Positions 10,018-20,335 are shown, counted from the first letter of the stretch. The stretch is DNA of 64,000 bases from Oceanivirga miroungae (GCF_902505095.1 NZ_CABWIB010000001.1:758688-822687); one strand, 5' to 3'. Numbers and translations: made by a program. The notes: generated from the sequence alone by a model not told the origin.

Positions 10018-10950
10018 ATGATTAAAACTATTTTTATGGGTACACCTTCTTTTGGAATAAATGCACTAGATTACTTAAAAGAAAATACAAAACTAGTTGC
10101 AATTTATACAAAAGAGGATAAGTTAAACAAAAGAGGGAATAAAGTAGAGTATTCACCTGTTAAAGAATATGCTATAAAAAATAATATTGAATGCATACAG
10201 GTTAAAAGTCTAAAAGAGGAGTCTGTATGTGAAAAGTTAAAAAGCTTTGATGCTGATTTAATAGTAGTAGCTGCATATGGTAAAATTATACCTAAAAATA
10301 TAATAGACTTACCAAGACTTGGAATAATAAACATACATTCGTCACTTCTTCCAAAATATAGAGGGGCTTCACCAATACAAAATGCAATTTTAAACGGTGA
10401 TAAAGAAACGGGAGTTACCATAATGATGATAGATGAAGGTTTAGATACTGGTGATATGCTAGAAAAAGCAAGTATAGAAATTAGTGAAGATGATAATTTA
10501 GAAACTTTAACTAATAAATTAGCAATTTTATCAGTAAAACCTTTAGATATAGCTGTAAATAAGCTAATATCTGGTACTGAAACTAGAGAAAAACAAGATG
10601 ATAGTTTAAAAAGTTTCGTTTATCCAATAAAAAAAGAAGAAGCACTAATAGATTTTTCTAAAGAAAAAGAGCAAATATTTAATATGGTAAGGGCATTTAA
10701 TCCTAAACCAGTTTCGTACGCCATATTAAATAATGAAGTTTTAAAAATATATGAAGTTGAAAAAGTTGATGAAAATTTTGACGCTAAGTTTGGGGAAGTT
10801 GTAAAATTAGAAAAAAAAGGACCTGTAGTAAAAGTGAATGGTGGTGCAATAAGGCTTAAAAAAGTTCAACTACCAGGAAAAAAAATAATAGGTGGATTTG
10901 ATTTAATAAACGGAAGAAAAATAAGTTTAGGAGATGTTTTAAATGCATAA
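10018..10950 (+). CDS. fmt: Methionyl-tRNA formyltransferase
   Basis: A 310-residue enzyme transferring formyl from 10-formyl-THF to Met-tRNA(fMet). The N-terminal formyltransferase fold opens with KTIFMGTPSFG. The catalytic region INIHSSLLPKYRGASPIQ (about 107-124) carries the Asn/His and the SLLPKYRG loop. A C-terminal OB-like tRNA-binding domain follows. It starts after AGGTGA and overlaps rex by 8 bp. Confidence 0.96.
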   Translation: MIKTIFMGTPSFGINALDYLKENTKLVAIYTKEDKLNKRGNKVEYSPVKEYAIKNNIECIQVKSLKEESVCEKLKSFDADLIVVAAYGKIIPKNIIDLPRLGIINIHSSLLPKYRGASPIQNAILNGDKETGVTIMMIDEGLDTGDMLEKASIEISEDDNLETLTNKLAILSVKPLDIAVNKLISGTETREKQDDSLKSFVYPIKKEEALIDFSKEKEQIFNMVRAFNPKPVSYAILNNEVLKIYEVEKVDENFDAKFGEVVKLEKKGPVVKVNGGAIRLKKVQLPGKKIIGGFDLINGRKISLGDVLNA

Positions 10951-11611
10951 AAAAATCAAATATGACTCAAAAGATATTTCAAGTAAGATGGTAAGAAGAC
11001 TTACAAAATATTTAAGAGTATTAAAAGATATTAAAAAGAAAAAAGATAGAGTAAATTCTGTAGAACTTGCAACTAAAATGAATACAACTGCATCGCAAGT
11101 TAGAAAAGACTTATCTACTTTTGGAGAATTTGGTGTTAGATCAAAAGGCTATGATTTGGATCATTTAATAAATATTATTGAATCTATACTAGGTATTGAT
11201 GAAGATAATAAGGTGATAATTATTGGATTTGGTAATATGGGTAGACTACTTAGTTCAAATACAGATGTATTAGGAAAAGGGTTTGTAATTACTGGTATTT
11301 TTGATAATAATAAGGATAAAATAGGTACTAAAGTAGAAAAAATAGGTTTAGAAGTTTTAGATTATTCTCAGGTAGCTAAGTTTATAAAAGAAGAAAAAAT
11401 AACATCTTGTATTTTAGCAGTAAATAGAGAATTTGCACAAGAAGTATCAGAAGAATTAATAGAATACGGTATAAAAGCAATTTTAAATTTAACTACAAAA
11501 AGATTACATCTACCAGAAGATATTGCAACAGTTGAAATTGATTTTTCAATTAAATTACAAGAGTTAAATTTCTGGAGAAAGTATAAAAATATAAAATATG
11601 GAAATAATTAA
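10943..11611 (+). CDS. rex: Redox-sensing transcriptional repressor Rex
   Basis: A 222-residue NADH/NAD+-sensing repressor. The N-terminal winged helix (about 15-80) contains the recognition stretch SQVRKDLSTFGEFGVRSKGY. A Rossmann domain with G95-FGNMG100 follows, and a C-terminal swap helix ends the protein. It normally represses fermentative and redox genes when NADH is low. I found no clear Rex operator (TTGTGAA-N4-TTCACAA) in the window, so its targets are elsewhere. It overlaps fmt by 8 bp and folD by 14 bp. Confidence 0.93.
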   Translation: MHKKIKYDSKDISSKMVRRLTKYLRVLKDIKKKKDRVNSVELATKMNTTASQVRKDLSTFGEFGVRSKGYDLDHLINIIESILGIDEDNKVIIIGFGNMGRLLSSNTDVLGKGFVITGIFDNNKDKIGTKVEKIGLEVLDYSQVAKFIKEEKITSCILAVNREFAQEVSEELIEYGIKAILNLTTKRLHLPEDIATVEIDFSIKLQELNFWRKYKNIKYGNN

Positions 11612-12455
11612 TACAAAAAATATTATAGAAAAAGAGCTACCTATTTTAAAAAATAAGTATAATGCTTTGAAAAAAAAGTATAAAAAGGAAGCTAATTTTA
11701 AAATGATAGTAGTTGGAAATGATTTAGCAACAAAATCATATATTAAATCTAAAGAAAAAATGGCTGATGAAATAGGTATACTAAATGATGTAATATCATT
11801 AGATGAAAATATAAGAAAAGAAGAACTAGAAAAAATAATTAAAGATTTAAACGAAGATACCAATGTTAGTGCTATTCTTTTACAAATGCCACTTCCAAAT
11901 CATTTAGAATATAAAGAGTTAATAGATTTAATTGATCCTATAAAAGATGTAGATTCACTGTGTTCTACAAATATGGGGAAATTAGTACTAGATAAAGCTA
12001 ACTATATACCTTGTACAGCTAAAGCAATTATAAAAATACTAGATGAAATAAATGAAGATGTTGAAAAAAAAGATATATGTATAGTAGGTAGAAGCAATAT
12101 TGTAGGAAAACCGCTAGCTAATTTACTAATAAATAAAAGAGCTACAGTTCAAGTATGTAATAGTAAAACAAAAGATTTAGCTAGTAAAGTAAAAAATTCA
12201 GATATTGTAATAAGTGCTACTGGAGTAGCTTCATTAATAAAAAAAGAATATATAAAAGAGGGTAGTATATTATTAGATGTTGGAATAAGTAGAGTAGATG
12301 GTAAACTAAAAGGCGACTTTGATTTTGATAATATAATAAAAGAAGGAAATGCAAAATATATAACAAAAGTTCCAGGTGGAGTTGGACCGATTACAGTTTT
12401 ATCTTTAATGGAAAATATAATACTTGCATTTGAAAGGGGAAATGTTGAAAAGTAA
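11598..12455 (+). CDS. folD: Bifunctional methylenetetrahydrofolate dehydrogenase/cyclohydrolase
   Basis: A 285-residue FolD that interconverts 5,10-methylene-THF and 10-formyl-THF. The catalytic Tyr/Lys segment is KSYIKSKEKMADEIGI. The NADP-binding region has CIVGRSNIVGKPLANLL, and PGGVGPITV is near the end. Its product is used by fmt just upstream and by purN and purH on the other arm. The start lies inside the rex gene with no clear ribosome site, implying coupling to rex translation. It overlaps the next gene by 14 bp. Confidence 0.95.
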   Translation: MEIINTKNIIEKELPILKNKYNALKKKYKKEANFKMIVVGNDLATKSYIKSKEKMADEIGILNDVISLDENIRKEELEKIIKDLNEDTNVSAILLQMPLPNHLEYKELIDLIDPIKDVDSLCSTNMGKLVLDKANYIPCTAKAIIKILDEINEDVEKKDICIVGRSNIVGKPLANLLINKRATVQVCNSKTKDLASKVKNSDIVISATGVASLIKKEYIKEGSILLDVGISRVDGKLKGDFDFDNIIKEGNAKYITKVPGGVGPITVLSLMENIILAFERGNVEK

Positions 12456-13413
12456 AATAAAAAATATAGTAAAACTATTAGCTATCTTTCCCTTTATATT
12501 ATCTTGTTCTTTGACACAAATAGATTTAAAAGAGGATGTTTTAGCTGTTATAAGTTTTTTAGACTATATAAATATAGATAAGGAGAAGTTTTTACAAAAT
12601 GCTAAGAGTTTAACAGCTCTTGAAATAAAAGAAAAAGGTGATAGTAATATTTCATATGAAAAATTAGTATTTAAAAAAGCAAAATTAGAGATATTTGCAC
12701 CTAAAAATAAAAGTAATAAAAGTGTAATATATATAGTTCATGGAGGAGCTTATGTATATCCTTTATCTAATATTTATAGAAATTTAGCTAAATTCTTTAT
12801 AAACAATAATGATAATTATGATGTTGCACTTTTAGATTATGATATATTAGATAGTGCTAGATACCCAATTGCAAACGATCAAACTTATGATGGTCTAGAA
12901 TATTTAATGAATAGATATGAAAAAGTAAACGCATTAGGAGATAGTGCAGGTGCTAATCTAGTTATGTCAACTTTAATAAAAAGAAATGAAAATAAAGAAA
13001 AATTAGTAAATTCAATTGTTCTATACTCACCATTTCTAGATATAAGTTTTACAGTTGATAGTAGAACAAAAAATAAAAATAAAGATATTTTAATAGGTAG
13101 TGTACATAATAAAGATTATGAATTTATAAATCTATTGAAAGATAATGATTATTATAAAAATGTAGAAAACAAAAAAGATTACTACATTTCACCAATTTAT
13201 TATAACAATTTTAATAATTTCCCACCAACATATATAGAAGTTGGTATGGATGAAGTATTATTTGATGATTCAAAAATACTAGCAAAAAAACTGCCTAGAG
13301 TAAAATTAGTAGGAATTAAAGGCTTATTTCATGATTTTCAAATCCTAACTTTCATATCTACAGCAAGAGAGTCAGTAATAAGAACTATAGAATTTTTAGA
13401 TAAATTCAATTAG
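12442..13413 (+). CDS. Putative lipoprotein alpha/beta-hydrolase (HSL/GDXG esterase family)
   Basis: A ~323-residue predicted secreted lipoprotein. A basic N-terminus and hydrophobic stretch end in lipobox I-L-S-C22. The hydrolase domain has the oxyanion motif HGGAY (about 100-104), the nucleophile elbow GDSAG (S168), an Asp in GMDEVLFDDS and a His in LFHDF, in the order expected of hormone-sensitive-lipase-type carboxylesterases. The substrate is unknown. ATG 12442 or TTG 12445 may start translation; GGGG at 12436-12439 is close. A longer frame from TTG 12424 would spoil the signal peptide. It is the last gene of the rex-folD unit. Confidence 0.75.
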   Translation: MLKSKIKNIVKLLAIFPFILSCSLTQIDLKEDVLAVISFLDYINIDKEKFLQNAKSLTALEIKEKGDSNISYEKLVFKKAKLEIFAPKNKSNKSVIYIVHGGAYVYPLSNIYRNLAKFFINNNDNYDVALLDYDILDSARYPIANDQTYDGLEYLMNRYEKVNALGDSAGANLVMSTLIKRNENKEKLVNSIVLYSPFLDISFTVDSRTKNKNKDILIGSVHNKDYEFINLLKDNDYYKNVENKKDYYISPIYYNNFNNFPPTYIEVGMDEVLFDDSKILAKKLPRVKLVGIKGLFHDFQILTFISTARESVIRTIEFLDKFN

Positions 13414-13417
13414 AAAT

Positions 13418-13446
13418 TTGACAAGATATAAAAAATATAATAATAT
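13418..13446 (+). promoter_or_regulatory. Promoter of the CorC-like/apt operon
   Basis: Consensus TTGACA at 13418-13423 and TAATAT at 13441-13446 with a 17-bp spacer, followed by AAAGGAG and the ATG at 13468. Confidence 0.65.
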
Positions 13447-13467
13447 AAACTGTAAAAGGAGAAAACA

Positions 13468-14295
13468 ATGAAAAGAGCAATAATACTGGCAATTTTACAA
13501 GTAATAATTACAGTATCACTATTCTATATATTTTTTAAAGAAAGAAAAGAAAAAAAACTAGATGAAATAAATATTACAAATGAAAATAACATAGAAAGTG
13601 AAATTAAAAGTAACATGCTAGAATTTTCTGACACTAATGTTAAAGAAATTATGACAGCAAGAACTTCTATATACGCACTTGAGAAAAAGGATATATTAGA
13701 AGATGTAATTGATGATATAATAGAAAAAGGATTTTCAAGAATTCCTGTTTATGAAGAAAGCATAGATAATATTATAGGTATATTATACATAAAAGATATA
13801 CTAAAAATAGATTCTAAAAAAAGTGTTGGTGAATATATGAAAGAAGCTTTCTATATTCCTGAAACAAAATCAATTTCAAAATTATTAGAAGAATTTAGAA
13901 TGAATCACAAGCATATTGCAATAATAATAGATGAATATGGTTGAACTTCAGGTCTTGTTTCAATAGAAGACATACTAGAAGAAATAGTAGGTGAAATAAG
14001 AGATGAGTACGATGAAGAAGTTGATGATTTAGTAAAAATTTCAGAAAATATTTATGAAATACAAGGGGATAAATTAGTAGAAGATGTTGATGAAGAATTA
14101 CAAATTTCAATCCCAATTTCAGATGAATATGATACAATCTCAGGGTATGTACAATATGCATCTGGTAAAGTACCAGAAATAAATGACATAATTTCAACAG
14201 ATGATTATGTTATTAAAATTCTAGAATTAGAAAATAAGAGAATAAAAAAAGTAAAGTTAGTACTTTTTAATGCAGGAGGTAGCGATAATGAATAG
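13468..14295 (+). pseudogene. CorC/HlyC-like CBS-pair membrane protein interrupted by an in-frame TGA
   Basis: The frame encodes a 275-codon protein: one N-terminal membrane helix (about 4-22), a CBS pair (EIMTARTSIYAL, SRIPVYEES, IIGILYIKDIL) and a C-terminal CorC/HlyC transporter-associated domain (from about codon 195). TGA at 13942-13944 interrupts it after IIDEYG, exactly where family members have a second Gly (DEYGGTSGLV). The same frame continues as TSGLVSIEDILEEIVGE to TAG 14293-14295. A GGA-to-TGA change explains this, as a real nonsense mutation or a sequencing error. The downstream half shows no other damage, suggesting a recent event. The 158-residue product would lack the CorC_HlyC domain. 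The function of intact relatives is uncertain (ion efflux, membrane stress). Confidence 0.8.
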
Positions 14296-14818
14296 TTTAA
14301 AAAAAGTAGAATTAGAAGAAATGATAAGAACTGTTCCAAATTTTCCAAGTGAAGGTATATTATTTAGAGATATAACAACAGCTCTAAAAGATAAAAAAGG
14401 TTTAAAGTTAATTATTGAGGATTTCACAAAAAGATATGAAAATAAAGGAATTGACTATGTATTAGGAGCAGATGCAAGAGGATTTATCTTTGGTGCTGCG
14501 CTTGCATATAATATAGGGGCAGGATTTGTACCAGCTAGAAAACCAGGAAAACTACCAGCAAAAACTGTAAGAGAAGAATATACATTAGAATACGGTACTA
14601 ATGCAATAGAAGTACATGAAGATGCAATAGAAAAAGGTGCTAAGGTTGTAATAATAGATGATTTATTAGCTACAGGTGGAACAGCTAAGGCAATGATTAA
14701 TTTAATGAATAAATTAGAGGCTAATATATATGAATTAGCATTTTTAATAGAGTTAGAGGATTTAAAAGGAAGAGAACTTATTGGGGACTATAGTGTTTAT
14801 TCAATATTAAAATATTAA
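14288..14818 (+). CDS. apt: Adenine phosphoribosyltransferase
   Basis: A 176-residue type I PRTase converting adenine and PRPP to AMP (salvage). The PRPP loop is VVIIDDLLATGGTAKA (about 121-136). The N-terminal FPSEGILFRDIT and GADARGFIFG motifs are typical of Apt. AGGAGG at 14274-14279 is well placed for the ATG at 14288. The upstream in-frame ATG at 14270 precedes the ribosome site and is rejected. The start overlaps the last 8 bp of the broken CBS gene. Confidence 0.95.
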   Translation: MNSLKKVELEEMIRTVPNFPSEGILFRDITTALKDKKGLKLIIEDFTKRYENKGIDYVLGADARGFIFGAALAYNIGAGFVPARKPGKLPAKTVREEYTLEYGTNAIEVHEDAIEKGAKVVIIDDLLATGGTAKAMINLMNKLEANIYELAFLIELEDLKGRELIGDYSVYSILKY

Positions 14819-14828
14819 GGAGTAAAAA

Positions 14829-15266
14829 TTGATAAAAGAATATAATCATTCAGCATTTGCACTGCATTATGAATTAGTTTTAGTTAGTAAAAACAAGCAA
14901 AGAATATTTAGAAAAGAAATTGCTGAATTTTGTATAGATACATTTAAAAAAATTGCAGATAATTATCAAGTTAAGTTTTTAGACGTACATTACGAAGAAG
15001 ATCATTTACATTTTAAATTTGAGTGTTATCCCACTACAAATTTATCGAAGTTCATAAATGCATTTAAAAGTGCTAGTAGCAGAAAAATAAAAAATAATTA
15101 TGAGGATATAAGACAAATGCTAAGTACTGGAGCTGTATGGGAGGCTCAATACTTTTTAATGACAGTAGGTATAGAATCAGAAGATTTAGTACTACATTAT
15201 CTTGATAAGATAATTAGATGTGATGAATTACATCACCAACATAAAATAGATTGTGACGATAAATAA
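14829..15266 (+). CDS. Lone IS200/IS605-type TnpA (Y1 HUH transposase) inside the apt-coaE gene string
   Basis: A 145-residue protein of the Y1 HUH transposase family, which cuts and rejoins single-stranded DNA through a tyrosine. The HUH motif is H59-L-H61 in EEDHLHFKFE. Y124 in EDLVLHYLDK is a plausible nucleophile, so the active site looks intact. It starts with TTG at 14829 after AGGAG (14818-14822), only 10 bp after apt and in the same orientation. There is no tnpB, no left-end palindrome (apt abuts it), and one hairpin follows. Domestication or a RAYT-like role is possible, as is an ordinary IS200 with unrecognised ends. Confidence 0.75.
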   Translation: MIKEYNHSAFALHYELVLVSKNKQRIFRKEIAEFCIDTFKKIADNYQVKFLDVHYEEDHLHFKFECYPTTNLSKFINAFKSASSRKIKNNYEDIRQMLSTGAVWEAQYFLMTVGIESEDLVLHYLDKIIRCDELHHQHKIDCDDK

Positions 15267-15286
15267 TGCACTTTATGGTGCATTTT
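15265..15286 (+). terminator. Hairpin after tnpA: weak terminator or IS200 right-end palindrome
   Basis: AATGCAC (15265-15271) pairs with GTGCATT (15278-15284), loop TTTATG, then a short T-rich tail. It overlaps the tnpA stop. The short U-run makes termination inefficient. IS200 ends carry similar hairpins. Confidence 0.45.
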
Positions 15287-15305
15287 ATATTATTAGGAGA
15301 ATAAT

Positions 15306-15881
15306 ATGATATATGGATTAACAGGTGGTATAGCAAGTGGTAAATCTAATATTTTAAAAGAATTTAAAAATTTAGGATATGATATATTGGAACTTGATAA
15401 ACTTGGACATGAGCTTTTATTTGATAAAAATATAAAAAATGAAATTTTAGCTAAAATTGATTCTAATATTTTAAATAATGAAGACGAAATAGACAGAAAA
15501 AAACTAGGAAAAGTTGTATTTTCAAACAAGGATAAGTTAGAAATACTAAATAGTATACTACATAAAAACATTTTAGATATTATGGACAGTAAAATAAAAA
15601 AAGCAAGAGAAAATAATACTAATCTAGTAATTGAAGTTCCTTTACTATTTGAATTGAATTTAGAAAATAAATTTGATAAGGTAATTGTAACTTATGTTGA
15701 TGAAAAAACACAAATAGAAAGAATTATGAAAAGAGATAATAAGACTAAAATAGAAGCTAAAAAAGTTATTGATAAGCAAATGCCTCAAGAGTTAAAAATT
15801 AAAAAAGCAGATATAGTTATAAAAACAGATAAAGATTTATCTTATGTACATGACTATATTATTAAGGAGTTTAAAAAATGA
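15306..15881 (+). CDS. coaE: Dephospho-CoA kinase
   Basis: A 191-residue P-loop kinase performing the last step of coenzyme A synthesis. The N-terminus IYGLTGGIASGKSNI carries the Walker A typical of CoaE, and the lid and CoA-binding segments (EVPLLFELNLENKFD, RIMKRDN) follow. AGGAG precedes the ATG. It ends in TGA overlapping the engB start by 4 bp. Confidence 0.93.
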   Translation: MIYGLTGGIASGKSNILKEFKNLGYDILELDKLGHELLFDKNIKNEILAKIDSNILNNEDEIDRKKLGKVVFSNKDKLEILNSILHKNILDIMDSKIKKARENNTNLVIEVPLLFELNLENKFDKVIVTYVDEKTQIERIMKRDNKTKIEAKKVIDKQMPQELKIKKADIVIKTDKDLSYVHDYIIKEFKK

Positions 15882-16459
15882 ATATAAAAAAAGCAGAATA
15901 TATAAAGTCATCAGTATCTTTAAAAGATTATCCTGAGACTATAAATAAGGAATTTGCCTTTGTAGGTAGATCAAATGTAGGGAAATCTTCACTAATAAAT
16001 ACATTACTATCAAGAAGAAATTTAGCAAGAACAAGTAAAACACCAGGTAGAACACAACTTATAAATTTTTTTAAGATAAATGATAGTTTTTTTATGGTAG
16101 ATTTGCCAGGTTATGGCTTTGCAAAAGTTCCTGCAGCAGTTAAAAAAAATTGGGGTAACATTATGGAAACTTATTTATCAAGTGAAAGAGATAAAGTTAT
16201 ATTTTTACTACTTGATATAAGAAGAATACCTAGCGAGGAAGATATGAAAATGCTCGAATACTTAGAATACTATAAGGTAGAATACTATATAGTATTTACT
16301 AAAATTGATAAATTATCTAATAATGAAAAATTTAGACAATTAAAAGAAATAAGAAAGAAATTAGTTTTTGATAATGAAGATGTATTTTTCCATTCATCAC
16401 TAAAAAACACAGGAACTACTGAGATTTTAGATTTTATTGAAGAAAAATTAAATAATTAA
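15878..16459 (+). CDS. engB: Ribosome biogenesis GTPase EngB/YsxC
   Basis: A 193-residue TRAFAC GTPase needed for late 50S subunit assembly. G1 is GRSNVGKSSL (about 29-38), G2 TPGRTQ, G3 DLPGYG, G4 TKID, and HSSLKNTG acts as G5. Length and motif order match EngB/YsxC. Its start is coupled to coaE by ATGA overlap. Confidence 0.95.
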   Translation: MNIKKAEYIKSSVSLKDYPETINKEFAFVGRSNVGKSSLINTLLSRRNLARTSKTPGRTQLINFFKINDSFFMVDLPGYGFAKVPAAVKKNWGNIMETYLSSERDKVIFLLLDIRRIPSEEDMKMLEYLEYYKVEYYIVFTKIDKLSNNEKFRQLKEIRKKLVFDNEDVFFHSSLKNTGTTEILDFIEEKLNN

Positions 16460-16481
16460 CTATCTTGTCAATAAAAAAAAC

Positions 16482-16510
16482 TTGACAACAATATTTTTAT
16501 AGTGTAATAT
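16482..16510 (+). promoter_or_regulatory. Promoter of ylxM-ffh-rpsP, predicted to give a leaderless ylxM mRNA
   Basis: TTGACA at 16482-16487 and TAATAT at 16505-16510 with a 17-bp spacer. Initiation about 7 bp downstream would fall at ~16517, three bases before the ylxM ATG. The -35 is also the right arm of an inverted repeat, TTGTCAA (16465-16471) and TTGACAA (16482-16488). Confidence 0.65.
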
Positions 16511-16519
16511 ATAGAAGTT

Positions 16520-16840
16520 ATGAGAGAAATAGATGAATTTTTAAAGTATTCAAACTTATTTAATATATATAAGGACTTATTAAGTAATAAGCAAAAAGAA
16601 TATATGAGTGCATTTTTTGAGGAAGACAATTCCTTTTCTGAAATTGCAGAAGCGCTTAATATCAGTAGACAAGCTGTATTTGAGAATATAAAAAAAGGAT
16701 GCATTAAATTAGATTTTTTTGAAGAAAAATTAGGTATATTAAAAAAAGAAGAAGAATACATAAATATGTTAGAAGACTTAGATAAAAACTTTAGTAGAGA
16801 AAATCTTACTAAGATTATTTCTAAAGTGAAAGGATATTAA
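16520..16840 (+). CDS. ylxM: YlxM/p13-like helix-turn-helix protein of the SRP operon
   Basis: A 106-residue protein with a sigma-factor-like helix-turn-helix (about 20-60; FSEIAEALNISRQAVFENI) and a helical C-terminus. YlxM-family proteins accompany ffh and are thought to modulate the SRP pathway; their mechanism is unsettled. It ends 1 bp before ffh. No ribosome site precedes the ATG, and the predicted transcription start is about 3 nt upstream, so translation may be leaderless. Confidence 0.85.
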   Translation: MREIDEFLKYSNLFNIYKDLLSNKQKEYMSAFFEEDNSFSEIAEALNISRQAVFENIKKGCIKLDFFEEKLGILKKEEEYINMLEDLDKNFSRENLTKIISKVKGY

Positions 16841-16841
16841 A

Positions 16842-18167
16842 ATGTTTGATGCATTAAGTGATAAATTAAAAGGACTTATGAAAAAAGTTAGTGGACAGTC
16901 TACTTTAACAGAATCTAATATGCAAGAGGTATTAAGAGAAGTTAAATTAGCCTTATTAGAAGCTGACGTAAATTATAAGGTGACAAAAGATTTTGTTAAT
17001 AGAATAAAAGAAAAATCACTTGGTTCTAAAGTAATAATGGGAGTAAATGCTAGACAACAGTTTATTAAGCTAATTCATGATGAATTAGTTGAAGTTCTAG
17101 GTGGGCAAAATGTTTCATTAAATCCAAAAAACAATAATAAGCAAAATATAATTATGTTAGTTGGATTACAAGGTGCTGGTAAGACTACATTTGCAGCTAA
17201 ATTATCAAAACTTTCTAAAAAAGAAAAAGAAAAAGTAATACTAATTGGTGCTGATGTATATAGACCAGCAGCTAAAAGACAATTACAAGTTTTATCAGAA
17301 CAAATAGGAGTAGAATTTTTTACTATAAATGATTCAAATGATGCCTTATTAATTGTTAAAAAAGGATTAGAAAAAGCAAGTGATATTGAAGCTACAACCA
17401 TAGTAATTGATACAGCAGGAAGATTACATATAGATGAAACTTTAATGAAGGAGTTAGAAGACATAAAAGCTATGGCAAGTCCCACTGATATATTATTAGT
17501 TGTTGATGGTATGACAGGGCAAGATGCTGTAAATGTTGCTAAAAAATTCAATGAAACTCTAGTAATAGATGGTGTTGTATTAACAAAATTAGATGGAGAT
17601 ACAAGAGGTGGAGCTGCTTTATCAATAAAAGAAGTTTCAGGTAAACCAATAAAATATATAAGTGAAGGCGAAAAATTAGATGAGATATCTAAATTTTATC
17701 CAGATAGATTAGCATCAAGAATACTTGGTATGGGAGATGTTGTATCATTAGTTGAAAGAGCTAAAGATGCGATTGATGAAAAAGAAGCTAAATTAATGGA
17801 AGAAAAGTTTAGAAAAAATCAATTTGATTTTGAAGATTTCTTAAAACAATTTAAAATGATAAAAAGAATGGGCTCACTTGGTGGTATTTTAAAATTAATT
17901 CCTGGTGTTAACCTTGGAGATTTTGACATGGCTAACGCAGAAAAGGAAATGAAAAAAATTGAGGCAATCATATATTCTATGACATTAGAAGAAAGAAGAA
18001 ATCCTCAATTATTAAAAGTTTTTTCAAGAAAAAATCGTATTGCAAAAGGTAGTGGAGTAGAGGTAGCAGATGTTAATAAACTTCTTAAGCAACATGAGAA
18101 TATGAAAAAAATGATGAAAATGTTTAATAGTGGAAATATTCCAGGATTTGGGAAATTTCCAAGATAA
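16842..18167 (+). CDS. ffh: Signal recognition particle protein Ffh
   Basis: A 441-residue SRP GTPase directing membrane and secreted proteins to FtsY/SecYEG. It has the N domain (1-~90), a G domain with VGLQGAGKTTFAAKL (about 106-120), DTAGRLHID and TKLDGDTRGGAAL, and a methionine-rich M domain (about 300-441). The M domain ends MKKMMKMFNSGNIPGFGKFP and binds signal peptides and SRP RNA. AAAGGA precedes the ATG. It is co-transcribed with ylxM and rpsP. No SRP RNA gene was seen in the window. Confidence 0.97.
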   Translation: MFDALSDKLKGLMKKVSGQSTLTESNMQEVLREVKLALLEADVNYKVTKDFVNRIKEKSLGSKVIMGVNARQQFIKLIHDELVEVLGGQNVSLNPKNNNKQNIIMLVGLQGAGKTTFAAKLSKLSKKEKEKVILIGADVYRPAAKRQLQVLSEQIGVEFFTINDSNDALLIVKKGLEKASDIEATTIVIDTAGRLHIDETLMKELEDIKAMASPTDILLVVDGMTGQDAVNVAKKFNETLVIDGVVLTKLDGDTRGGAALSIKEVSGKPIKYISEGEKLDEISKFYPDRLASRILGMGDVVSLVERAKDAIDEKEAKLMEEKFRKNQFDFEDFLKQFKMIKRMGSLGGILKLIPGVNLGDFDMANAEKEMKKIEAIIYSMTLEERRNPQLLKVFSRKNRIAKGSGVEVADVNKLLKQHENMKKMMKMFNSGNIPGFGKFPR

Positions 18168-18196
18168 TATATAAATAAATTTGGAGGTATAAAAAC

Positions 18197-18463
18197 ATGG
18201 TTAAATTAAGATTAACAAGAATGGGTAGAAAGAAAACACCTTTTTACAGAATAGTAGCAATGGAAGCATTAGGAAAAAGAGATGGAAAAGCAATAGCTTA
18301 TTTAGGAACATACAATCCTTTAGTAAGTGAAAATCAAGTAAAAATAAATGAAGAAGAAGCTTTAAGATTTTTATCAAATGGAGCACAACCAACTGAAACA
18401 GTTAAATCGTTATTAACTAAAATGGGAATTTGGGCTAAATTTGAAGAATCTAAAAGAAAATAG
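18197..18463 (+). CDS. rpsP: 30S ribosomal protein bS16
   Basis: An 88-residue S16 with the family start VKLRLTRMGRKKTPFYRIVA. The ATG follows GGAGGT with good spacing, 29 bp after ffh. The ylxM-ffh-rpsP order is conserved in many bacteria. A terminator closes the unit. Confidence 0.97.
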   Translation: MVKLRLTRMGRKKTPFYRIVAMEALGKRDGKAIAYLGTYNPLVSENQVKINEEEALRFLSNGAQPTETVKSLLTKMGIWAKFEESKRK

Positions 18464-18490
18464 AGGCAGTTTTTTGATAACTGTCTTTTT
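18464..18490 (+). terminator. Rho-independent terminator after rpsP
   Basis: AGGCAGTT (from 18464) pairs with AACTGTCT (18479-18486) with one G-T pair, then TTTTT. It separates the SRP/S16 unit from hpt, although the hpt start is only 19 bp further on. Confidence 0.7.
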
Positions 18491-18508
18491 AAGTTAAAGA
18501 GGTGGAAA

Positions 18509-20327
<1,819 letters not shown>

Positions 20328-20335
20328 GAGGATAA

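Noticed and set aside
10943-13467. Rex operator controlling local genes
   Set aside because: No sequence close to TTGTGAA-N4-TTCACAA was found around rex or elsewhere in intergenic DNA of the window.
13468-14295. Reassignment of TGA to glycine, since TGA sits at a conserved Gly
   Set aside because: TGA is the normal stop of gatB (5501-5503), coaE (15879-15881), galU and ruvA here, and no other gene in 64 kb has an internal TGA, while GGA Gly codons are common.
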